NCBI GenBank assembly: GCA_964443545.1
Contig: CAYUCV010000021.1
Span: forward strand, 1 to 16,546
Length of the DNA: 16,546 nt
Reading direction: 5' to 3'
Source: JBAZKV01 sp964443545
GTDB lineage: Bacteria; Margulisbacteria; WOR-1; JAKLHX01; JBAZKV01
Shown here: positions 1 through 5,910 of the stretch, piece by piece
How the letters are laid out: each line of letters starts with the position of its first letter
How positions within the stretch are numbered: position 1 is the stretch's first letter
Made by a program: the position numbers and the translations under genes
The notes under the pieces: generated by a model
The model's input: the letters and a program-made list of their open reading frames with translations, nothing else
Told to the model about the DNA's origin: nothing
Database searches by the model: none

Positions 1-2
1 TG

Positions 3-31
3 TTGTCAGCTTCATAAATACATAGTAGTAT
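3..31 (+). promoter_or_regulatory. candidate sigma-70 promoter for gpmI
   Basis: TTGTCA (3-8) and TAGTAT (26-31) are separated by 17 bp, which matches sigma-70 spacing with one or two mismatches per box. A transcript would start near 38, giving a leader of about 15 nt before ATG 53. A second -10-like box, a perfect TATAAT at 77-82, lies further down without a good -35, so which promoter is used is uncertain. Confidence 0.4.
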
Positions 32-54
32 ACTTGAGCAAATCTGTCAAGTAT
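30..54. promoter_or_regulatory. inverted repeat, operator-like, over the gpmI start
   Basis: ATACTTGA (30-37) and TCAAGTAT (47-54) are perfect 8-bp inverted arms around a 9-nt spacer. The right arm runs into the ATG at 53. The centre-to-centre distance of about 17 bp suits a dimeric helix-turn-helix repressor. The binding protein is unknown. The same motif was not seen upstream of the XRE gene at the other end of the window. Confidence 0.45.
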
Positions 55-1729
55 GATGGAGCCCTCGGCCATAAGGTATAATGGCTTCGTGGAAAACAAA
101 AAAGCCTATCTCTGCATCCTAGACGGCTTTGCCATCGGCAAAGAAGACAATTCCAATGCGATTTACCGCGCCATCAAGCTTGGCAAAGCTCCTTTTATTG
201 CGGACCTTTTCAAAAAACCATACGCAAAACTTGAGTGTTCGGGCCTTGCTGTAGGCCTTCCCGCGGGAACGATGGGAAATTCCGAGGTCAATCATCTCAA
301 CATGGGCGCGGGGAGAGTTGTTTATCAATCTATCGAAAGAATCAATGTTGCTATTGAGGACGGGAGCTTTTTCAAGAACGAAGCTCTTCTTAAAGCTGTA
401 GAAAAAGCCAAAAATAATTATTCTGCTATCCATCTTATGGGGATATTGCAGGGACACGGGGGAACGGTACATGGGAGCATAAAGCATCTTTTTGCCCTTC
501 TTGAGCTGGTCAAGAAAAATGCACTGACGCGGTGTTTTATACATCTTTTTACCGACGGCAGAGATACAAACCCTAAGGCCGCGGGAGAAATATACCTTAA
601 GATACTTGAGGACAAGATCAGCGAGCTCGAACTTGGGAAAGTGGTACAAATAGCAACTGTCATGGGAAGAGAACTTGCGATGGACAGGGATACAGCCTGG
701 GACAAAACGCTTAAGGCCATGAAAGCGGTAGCGCTTGGGATAGGGGAGTACAAAGCGCAAAACGCAAGACAAGCGATAGAGGAGTCGTACAAAAGAGGGG
801 ATACTGATGAATTCATAAGGCCGACGATAATCGGCAACTATCAGGGAATGAAGCCCCAGGATTCCGTAATATACTTTAATTTCCGCCAGGACCGCACAAT
901 TCAGCTGACAACGGCGTTCTGCGAAAAGGGTGAAAAATTCTTTAATTATAAAAAGGGCACAAAGCCAATAGAGCCGGCGCTTTTTAAAGAGATCCTGGAA
1001 CTTCAAAAACTTATAAAAGGGATAACCCTTGTCGCAATGACGGAATATTATCCGGGCATACACTGCCTGACCGCTTTTCCGGAAAAAGAGATCCCGGATA
1101 CAGTGGGGGAGGTCGTATCAAAAGCCGGCTTAAAGCAGCTGCGGCTTGCCGGACCGGAAAAATTTGCCCATGTTACAGCCTGGTTCTCTGGGAGAAGGGC
1201 CGAACCGTTCCCGGGAGAGGACCGTCATCTGGCTCAGGACATGACACTTAAAGAACGCACCGAAGAAGGCAAGCATTATGACTGGGTTCCGGAGATGACG
1301 GCTTTCCTCGAGACGGAGTATTCGTTAAAAGCCATCGAGAGCGGAAAATACTCGCTTATAGTCCATAATTTCCAGAACGGGGATATGGTTGGACATACAG
1401 GCAATCTTGAGGCGGCAACAGAAGCGATAGCCGATATTTCAAAATGTCTTGAAAAGCTGATCCCCGCGTGGACGGCCAAAGGCGGAGTATTTATTGTTAC
1501 CGCAGACCACGGAAATGCCGATGAAATGTCCTTTCATGAAAAGAAAGGAGATGTTGTAAGCACGCAGCATTCTTTGAACAAAGTGCCTTTCTGGGCAATA
1601 GGCCCTGCCGCCAGCCTTAGGCTTCAGGATAACGGTATCATTCCTGACATAGGAACCACTGTCATAGAACTGATGGGGCTAAAGAAGCCGCAGGACATGA
1701 GGGCATCTTCTCTTATTTCTAACGGTTAG
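53..1729 (+). CDS. gpmI: 2,3-bisphosphoglycerate-independent phosphoglycerate mutase
   Basis: This enzyme interconverts 3- and 2-phosphoglycerate in cytosolic glycolysis/gluconeogenesis, using two metal ions and a phosphoserine. Visible family residues, counted from ATG 53, are the metal Asp in LCILDGF (D24), the phospho-acceptor Ser in GNSEVNH (S77), H140, the DGRD pair (R170, D171), GRELAMDRD, NFRQDR, DMVGHTG, TADHGNAD and STQHS. All catalytic positions are therefore present, but several flanks are unusual: GNSEVNH for GNSEVGH, HGSIKHL for HSHIxHL, and about two extra residues before that. At 558 aa it is longer than the usual ~510. Neither ATG 53 nor ATG 56 has a Shine-Dalgarno site. A GTG at 89, 6 nt after TATAAT, would give an N-terminus closer to the family (VENKKAYLCILDGF). 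I list 53 as the outer limit. Confidence 0.93.
   Translation: MMEPSAIRYNGFVENKKAYLCILDGFAIGKEDNSNAIYRAIKLGKAPFIADLFKKPYAKLECSGLAVGLPAGTMGNSEVNHLNMGAGRVVYQSIERINVAIEDGSFFKNEALLKAVEKAKNNYSAIHLMGILQGHGGTVHGSIKHLFALLELVKKNALTRCFIHLFTDGRDTNPKAAGEIYLKILEDKISELELGKVVQIATVMGRELAMDRDTAWDKTLKAMKAVALGIGEYKAQNARQAIEESYKRGDTDEFIRPTIIGNYQGMKPQDSVIYFNFRQDRTIQLTTAFCEKGEKFFNYKKGTKPIEPALFKEILELQKLIKGITLVAMTEYYPGIHCLTAFPEKEIPDTVGEVVSKAGLKQLRLAGPEKFAHVTAWFSGRRAEPFPGEDRHLAQDMTLKERTEEGKHYDWVPEMTAFLETEYSLKAIESGKYSLIVHNFQNGDMVGHTGNLEAATEAIADISKCLEKLIPAWTAKGGVFIVTADHGNADEMSFHEKKGDVVSTQHSLNKVPFWAIGPAASLRLQDNGIIPDIGTTVIELMGLKKPQDMRASSLISNG
77..91 (+). promoter_or_regulatory. TATAAT close to alternative GTG start of gpmI
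   Basis: A perfect TATAAT (77-82) ends 6 nt before an in-frame GTG (89-91). This is nearly the same geometry as the extended -10 before typA. If active, it would make a leaderless gpmI mRNA starting at the codon where family homology begins. No convincing -35 lies 16-18 bp upstream, so this is only a candidate. Confidence 0.25.
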
Positions 1730-1744
1730 ATATTCCCCAGACTG

Positions 1745-1764
1745 AAATCCCGCAGCGGATTTTT
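1745..1764 (+). terminator. weak hairpin with T tract after gpmI
   Basis: AAATCC (1745-1750) and GGATTT (1757-1762) pair around a 6-nt loop, and the T run reaches 1764. The stem is short and AT-rich and the T tract partly overlaps the stem, so it would at best attenuate transcription between gpmI and the next gene. Confidence 0.25.
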
Positions 1765-1786
1765 CGAAACACCTTTGTAGACTGAT

Positions 1787-3196
1787 ATGACAGCAGGAAT
1801 AATAGATATTGTTCCCCACAACAACAGGGCACACATGCTCCTGAACGGAAGAGGCTATCGTCCGTTAGGAGAGGTTCTCGATGCAAGGAACAGGGTGTTT
1901 TACGGATTGCCGAGAATCGCTCTGCCTTTCGAAACAACGGACTCAAGAGAACTCCTAACGATCTCGGCCGATGCCGGGCGGTTTTATCAGAGGCTATCAA
2001 GTTCGGACGGGCCATTTTTGGGTCAGGAGGAAATAACGGCCCATTTTTGGGGGATAGGTTATGCCGGCGCCCACAGGCATTTTTGGGAGCTATTGGCCGC
2101 AAAAGATCGGTCCCTTGGGACCGATCATCTTTCGAGGACATCTATTATCGTGGGAGATTTTTCTCGGGAGGTATTAATAACCGACCTTGAAAGGAACCCT
2201 TTTGCCAGGCAGGTGCTTTTTGATGCGGCAAAGCGACTGCCATTTGCCTCAGAAAGCGCGGACTATATTAGATTCAACGAACTATACGATGACCTTCCGG
2301 GTTCCGAATTTATTGTCAAAATGGGCCGGAATTACTATGTCCTCATGGGCCGGTTATTGCTTGACCCGGAACATCCGATAAAGACTATGTGCGGGACGCC
2401 AGTAAGTCCGCAGGAATTCATTGTTGAGCGGTGGCCTAAAGGGATTGAAGGCTTATCCGACCTGGACCCGTCCTTTCTTAATGCAATAACTCACCAAGCT
2501 GCTCCCGCAAAGATAGGCAGCATCCGTGAACACCCGGCTTATGAATTCATCCGCGATGCATACAAAGATCAGGAAGAGATCGCATTCCCTCTGAATTGGG
2601 GAGCAAAAAGAAATCTTGAAGAAGCGTTGCGCATCTTGAAGCTGGGAGGATGTGTTGATTTTTTTGACTACGGGTTTTTTGACCCGCAGTTCATAATAGA
2701 TTATCGGTCGAGCATAGTTCGAACCATAGCAGGGCAGCCCACGGTCCTGGTGAATTTTCCGTTCCTTATCGGTGGTCTGGACGAAAGCCGTTTTATTGTT
2801 ACCGCGGAGCCCCAGGCACACTATCTTAGCAGGAATTACGGCTTAAGGTTCTTGTCCAACGTATTTTTGACAGAGAACGAGGAAGCCGTAAAAGCAATGC
2901 TGCCAAAACTTGATGAGCTCGAAGGTTATCCCCATATCAGCGATTTGGCGCAGGAGCTCTGCGGCAGCGCCCAGGAAGCCGGGAGCAGGGAAGATAGTCT
3001 GCATTTACATGTAATAAGCATCCTGAACTCTCTTGCCAAAGACAGATACTGGCTCACGAGCCAGGACATTGTATCGGCCATCTGTGCCGTGGGCTTTTGT
3101 CTGCCGGCAGCCCAAAGGGCAGCCCACAATATCACTTTTGCTTCTTACGGCGTGCCGGACGGGGGGCTTTATCACATTTTTATAGAAAAAAGATAA
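1787..3196 (+). CDS. MidA-like (COG1565-like) putative SAM methyltransferase
   Basis: The protein has 469 aa and no confident family assignment. The pattern recalls MidA/NDUFAF7-type methyltransferases. Near residues 60-85, GRFYQRLSSSDGPFLGQEEI resembles their N-terminal signature. FNELYDDLPGSEF resembles NELLDALPV, GGCVDFFDYGFFD resembles the strand ending in DYG, and a C-terminal stretch ends YGLRFLSNVFL. RLPFASESADYIRF fits the LPF-x-D-x-SFD segment of class I methyltransferases. A clear glycine-rich SAM-binding motif I is missing, so activity is doubtful. No signal peptide or membrane helix is seen. An in-frame TAG three codons upstream fixes the earliest start near ATG 1787. That ATG lacks a Shine-Dalgarno site, and Met17 (1835) with a weak AGGG is an alternative. 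The gene lies 57 bp after gpmI and 75 bp before the PHP-like gene, on the same strand. The assignment is inference from motif spacing. Confidence 0.5.
   Translation: MTAGIIDIVPHNNRAHMLLNGRGYRPLGEVLDARNRVFYGLPRIALPFETTDSRELLTISADAGRFYQRLSSSDGPFLGQEEITAHFWGIGYAGAHRHFWELLAAKDRSLGTDHLSRTSIIVGDFSREVLITDLERNPFARQVLFDAAKRLPFASESADYIRFNELYDDLPGSEFIVKMGRNYYVLMGRLLLDPEHPIKTMCGTPVSPQEFIVERWPKGIEGLSDLDPSFLNAITHQAAPAKIGSIREHPAYEFIRDAYKDQEEIAFPLNWGAKRNLEEALRILKLGGCVDFFDYGFFDPQFIIDYRSSIVRTIAGQPTVLVNFPFLIGGLDESRFIVTAEPQAHYLSRNYGLRFLSNVFLTENEEAVKAMLPKLDELEGYPHISDLAQELCGSAQEAGSREDSLHLHVISILNSLAKDRYWLTSQDIVSAICAVGFCLPAAQRAAHNITFASYGVPDGGLYHIFIEKR
2012..2087 (+). repeat. three copies of CATTTTTGGG inside the MidA-like gene
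   Basis: The 10-mer occurs within 2012-2022, 2041-2051 and 2077-2087, with starts 29 and 36 bp apart. The second and third copies are read in the same frame and encode HFWG and HFWE. The first is in another frame and encodes PFLG. It is a short, imperfectly spaced repeat and may be chance or a small duplication. Confidence 0.4.
2105..2126. repeat. perfect 10-bp inverted repeat with 2-nt spacer inside a CDS
   Basis: GATCGGTCCC (2105-2114), TT, GGGACCGATC (2117-2126). The arms are perfect and the sequence is read as part of the MidA-like protein (Lys-Asp-Arg-Ser-Leu-Gly-Thr-Asp-His). As RNA the 2-nt loop would force opening of one or two pairs, still leaving a strong GC-rich hairpin. It sits about 320 nt into the gene. 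Confidence 0.6.
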
Positions 3197-3257
3197 AAAA
3201 CATTTTTTTTGAAATCCGGCAAATAAACCACCGATGTATCCCTGTAACAATTCTATC

Positions 3258-3264
3258 AGAGGAG
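3258..3264 (+). promoter_or_regulatory. strong ribosome binding site of the PHP-like gene
   Basis: AGAGGAG ends 7 nt before ATG 3272, an optimal Shine-Dalgarno position that fixes this start. It contrasts with gpmI, the MidA-like gene and typA, which lack such a site. Confidence 0.7.
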
Positions 3265-3271
3265 AAACATA

Positions 3272-4690
3272 ATGCCTTTCCAATCCGGGCTTAATCATGT
3301 GCGACTGGCCAGAGGCTTCTTCCCCAACCTGGAAATATATTCTGCTGCAAAACCATACCTTGGAAGAATGATGAGCAGCAATTGCTGGGACAGGGTCAAC
3401 GCGGTAGCAGAGGCAAAAGACGCTCTGGCCCGGGGAGAGTTCGGGCCTGTGCCCGCAGAGCAAGCCATGGGAAACCACTATCACGGACCGGACTCCTGGA
3501 GCATGAAAGGCTTCCGGGTGTTCCCGGCCGCCTCAGCTTTTATATCCAAGCTGAACGGCGAGGTTGTAACAGGAAAGGTCGACCACTACACGATGAACGG
3601 CACGAGAGAATTCCAATATGCCTGCCAGGCTTTTTCTCTCCCATGCACCTGCGGATTTGAGATCAGGGCTTGGATTAGAGAGCCCCTGATGCTCAACGGC
3701 CAGGACCTTTCGGGTGGGATAATAAATGCTCCCGGATTTCCCGGGATGGCGTACAACGTGTTCCACGGAGAAACAAGAACAGCTGTTCCTTTTCTTATGG
3801 AGGCAGCGCAGGCAAAATTGGGAAGATATGAGAGGACAACGGAGCTCATAAATAATGCCTTTGTGCCAAAAGGGGTCGGCCCGCTTAATTTTGAAAGGAT
3901 AAGAGAAAGCGCTTCTTTGCGCTCCAATGTTCTTGACAAGCATGTGCTTGGGGAAGCCTTTGATATTCTGTATGATGCGTTCGGGCCCCGGGCCTCTTTT
4001 GACGGCAGGATAGACAGGATGCTGAGCTTTGTCGAGGAGGTATCGGATAGACACATAGACAGGAAAAAGCTGGACAAGCCCAGGAGCATTGCTGATGACC
4101 AGGACAGGGAATACGCGGTCTTTTCGGCGGTCATTGATATAATGCGTGCCAACCTGTTATCTTGCGGGGCTTTGGGCTTCATAATGCCGTCAATAGAGGA
4201 ATGCCCGCCCTTGGAGTCCCTGTCTGCTATTAAGGGAGACAGCCTATTGACCTATGCCATCCTTTTAAAGTCCGCAGGAGGCGGAGAAGACCTCTATTTT
4301 GAGCCTTTTCTGGACCTTCTGTTCAATGAATATGGTTTTGACGCAGCCTCCTGGATGCCCAATAGGAACACTGCCGAAGAGTCGGACATGGTAAGAGAAA
4401 TGGTGTCTGCCAGAGAAAAGCTGCCGATAAGCGGAATGGATGTGAACAAATATCTTCAAAACTGGGTCGAGGCAGCATCTTCGGACCCGGTCCTCATCAG
4501 GAACACCTTCATACTGGTAGGGCACGAAGCCGCAATTAGGAGCAGCTTTCCCGGATTGACATCCGCAGTATCCTCAGGAATACCTTTTGAAGAAAGACGC
4601 GAAATTTATTATAGGATAGGGGTCATGAGCGATCCTGCCACAGGACTCATTAGCCCGAAAAACTATGAAAGAGCCCGGATGCTGGATTGA
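3272..4690 (+). CDS. PHP-domain-like protein, putative metal-dependent phosphoesterase
   Basis: The protein has 472 aa and I do not recognise a named family. Its first 170 residues carry the motif order of PHP (polymerase and histidinol phosphatase) domains. NHYHGPDSWS has H69-x-H71 where families have DLHxHxxxSDG. VDHYTMNG has D104-H105 where they have TDHDTxxG, followed by EF at 113-114. GFEIR has the Glu ligand E130 and VFHGE has H165, as in the GxE and xIHxLG segments. The remaining ~300 residues are mainly helical-looking and unassigned. A C-terminal GxDxH motif is not clear; GMDVN near the C-terminus is the nearest match. No signal peptide is seen, so it is probably cytosolic. A strong Shine-Dalgarno site supports the start. 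It follows the MidA-like gene by 75 bp and ends 5 bp from the convergent porin-like gene, with no visible terminator between. The substrate cannot be inferred. Confidence 0.5.
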   Translation: MPFQSGLNHVRLARGFFPNLEIYSAAKPYLGRMMSSNCWDRVNAVAEAKDALARGEFGPVPAEQAMGNHYHGPDSWSMKGFRVFPAASAFISKLNGEVVTGKVDHYTMNGTREFQYACQAFSLPCTCGFEIRAWIREPLMLNGQDLSGGIINAPGFPGMAYNVFHGETRTAVPFLMEAAQAKLGRYERTTELINNAFVPKGVGPLNFERIRESASLRSNVLDKHVLGEAFDILYDAFGPRASFDGRIDRMLSFVEEVSDRHIDRKKLDKPRSIADDQDREYAVFSAVIDIMRANLLSCGALGFIMPSIEECPPLESLSAIKGDSLLTYAILLKSAGGGEDLYFEPFLDLLFNEYGFDAASWMPNRNTAEESDMVREMVSAREKLPISGMDVNKYLQNWVEAASSDPVLIRNTFILVGHEAAIRSSFPGLTSAVSSGIPFEERREIYYRIGVMSDPATGLISPKNYERARMLD

Positions 4691-4695
4691 ACGGC

Positions 4696-5877
4696 CTAGA
4701 ACTTCCAGGTCACGCCAAGCATTTGAGTTTTATCGAACACACCTCCAAGATAGGCGTAATCTGCAATAAGATTTCCAAGGCCTATTGATGCCCCCGCTGT
4801 CTTGTTCCCGTCAAAAAGCCCGGCCCTTAATGCAAGACCTCTTATCGGCCTGAACTCGATGCCGTAGTGAAGCGTCTGCTTTTCCCCGGCCGCGGCGCTT
4901 TGCGAAAAGATATTCTGGACATCAGCCGCCAGAGTCAATTCCTCTATAGGGTCTATCGCTATCCCCCCGTTGACGAGCATAGGATATCTGGTGCGTACCC
5001 CGTTCTGCCAGTTGATGTCCGTAGTAAGGATCTCTTTTACCGCTAGGCCCACCGCCACATTGGGAAGAGGTTTTGCTATCGCTCCAAGATCTATGCCGGC
5101 GCCAAACCCTTTCACTCCCGTGCTCAGCACCTTAAGGTCGTAGAGGTTTACGCTGCCTCCTACCGCGACCCTTTCTTCCCAGGCAGAAGCCAGGGACAGC
5201 ATGTACCAGTTGCGCTGTTCGTCCAGAGGGAAATTGGTATCGTTGAGCCAGGTTATGCCCCCGGCAAACTGGGCTTTGTTCCTCGGAGAATAGTCGGGAT
5301 ATCCCCATCTGTTGTCCCAATATGTGGTCCTTTGCGGAGCAAAGTTAAAAGTAAGGTTTTGTATCGGGCCGAACAGGCTGGTCTTTTGCTGAGCGCCAGG
5401 CTTTGGAGTGGCGGTCTTAATGGGGTTTCTCGAGTGGTCGGTGTTGTCCCCGCCGGCCTTTACCTGCGAGGCCATGGAATCCTGGCGGCTTGTCTTGGGC
5501 ACATCCCTTCCCCAGTTCTTTTTTAAGATGCCCTGATCGCCCAGATACTGTGCTGTATCAATAGCCATAGCCGACAAAAAGCCAACCCCAAATATCCAGT
5601 CAAAAGGAGAGTTCATCTCGGCTTCGTAGCAGAACTTGGCAGCTGCCATATTGTCGCCCATTATCTGGTTGCGGTTGGTAAGGCGGGTGGAGCCCGTCAC
5701 ATCGACCCCCGGATTAAGAGCAAAACCCGCAGGGTTCCAGTAAGCCGCGTTGGCATCATCGGCTATCGCGGTAAAAGCACCTCCCATCCCCATTGGCCTG
5801 GTCCCGTAATAGGCAAAAGAAGAAGAAGACAGTGCCAGCATTAATCCCAGACATAAAAGAACGGCTTTTAACCTCAT
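4696..5877 (-). CDS. PorV/PorQ-type (UPF0164) outer-membrane beta-barrel protein
   Basis: This 393-aa protein has a clear Sec signal peptide: MRLK, a hydrophobic core, then cleavage after SSSSFA (about residue 22). The mature start, YYGTRPMGMGGAFTAIADDA, leads into AYWNPAG. That Gly-Met-Gly-Gly-Ala-Phe and WNPAG pattern is the hallmark of UPF0164/PorV/PorQ (FadL-like) barrels. Amphipathic strands follow and the chain ends in Trp-Lys-Phe, the aromatic terminus recognised by outer-membrane assembly machinery. A Gln/Pro/Lys-rich loop lies in the first half of the barrel. The reading frame stays open upstream to 6141, but the start at 5877 is chosen because the signal peptide begins there and AGGAG (5886-5890, minus strand) lies 8 nt before it. 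Its role could be a channel or a secretion-associated shuttle; the sequence does not decide. It is divergent from typA. Confidence 0.82.
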   Translation of the reverse strand: MRLKAVLLCLGLMLALSSSSFAYYGTRPMGMGGAFTAIADDANAAYWNPAGFALNPGVDVTGSTRLTNRNQIMGDNMAAAKFCYEAEMNSPFDWIFGVGFLSAMAIDTAQYLGDQGILKKNWGRDVPKTSRQDSMASQVKAGGDNTDHSRNPIKTATPKPGAQQKTSLFGPIQNLTFNFAPQRTTYWDNRWGYPDYSPRNKAQFAGGITWLNDTNFPLDEQRNWYMLSLASAWEERVAVGGSVNLYDLKVLSTGVKGFGAGIDLGAIAKPLPNVAVGLAVKEILTTDINWQNGVRTRYPMLVNGGIAIDPIEELTLAADVQNIFSQSAAAGEKQTLHYGIEFRPIRGLALRAGLFDGNKTAGASIGLGNLIADYAYLGGVFDKTQMLGVTWKF

Positions 5878-5885
5878 TTTTGGCT

Positions 5886-5895
5886 CTCCTCTCCT
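5886..5895 (-). promoter_or_regulatory. double Shine-Dalgarno of the PorV-like gene
   Basis: On the minus strand AGGAG occurs twice in tandem (5891-5895 and 5886-5890). The nearer copy ends 8 nt before ATG 5877. This supports the 5877 start over the long upstream extension that runs antisense to typA. Confidence 0.65.
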
Positions 5896-5903
5896 GATAT
5901 AAT
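5895..5903 (+). promoter_or_regulatory. extended -10 promoter of typA, probably leaderless
   Basis: TGATATAAT is a perfect extended -10 (TGn plus TATAAT). It ends 7 nt before ATG 5911, so transcription would begin at or next to the start codon. No Shine-Dalgarno site precedes typA. The -35 region (about 5875-5881) is AT-rich without a TTGACA match, which is tolerated with an extended -10. Confidence 0.55.
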
Positions 5904-5910
5904 AAAATAT

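Noticed and set aside
119..1063. A 314-codon open frame antisense to gpmI
   Set aside because: It lies wholly inside a clearly recognised enzyme gene, and its translation is rich in Cys, Tyr and Arg with no domain.
3195..3210. A6-CA-T8 run as an intrinsic terminator after the MidA-like gene
   Set aside because: There is no GC-rich stem; the pairing is only A with T around a 2-nt loop.
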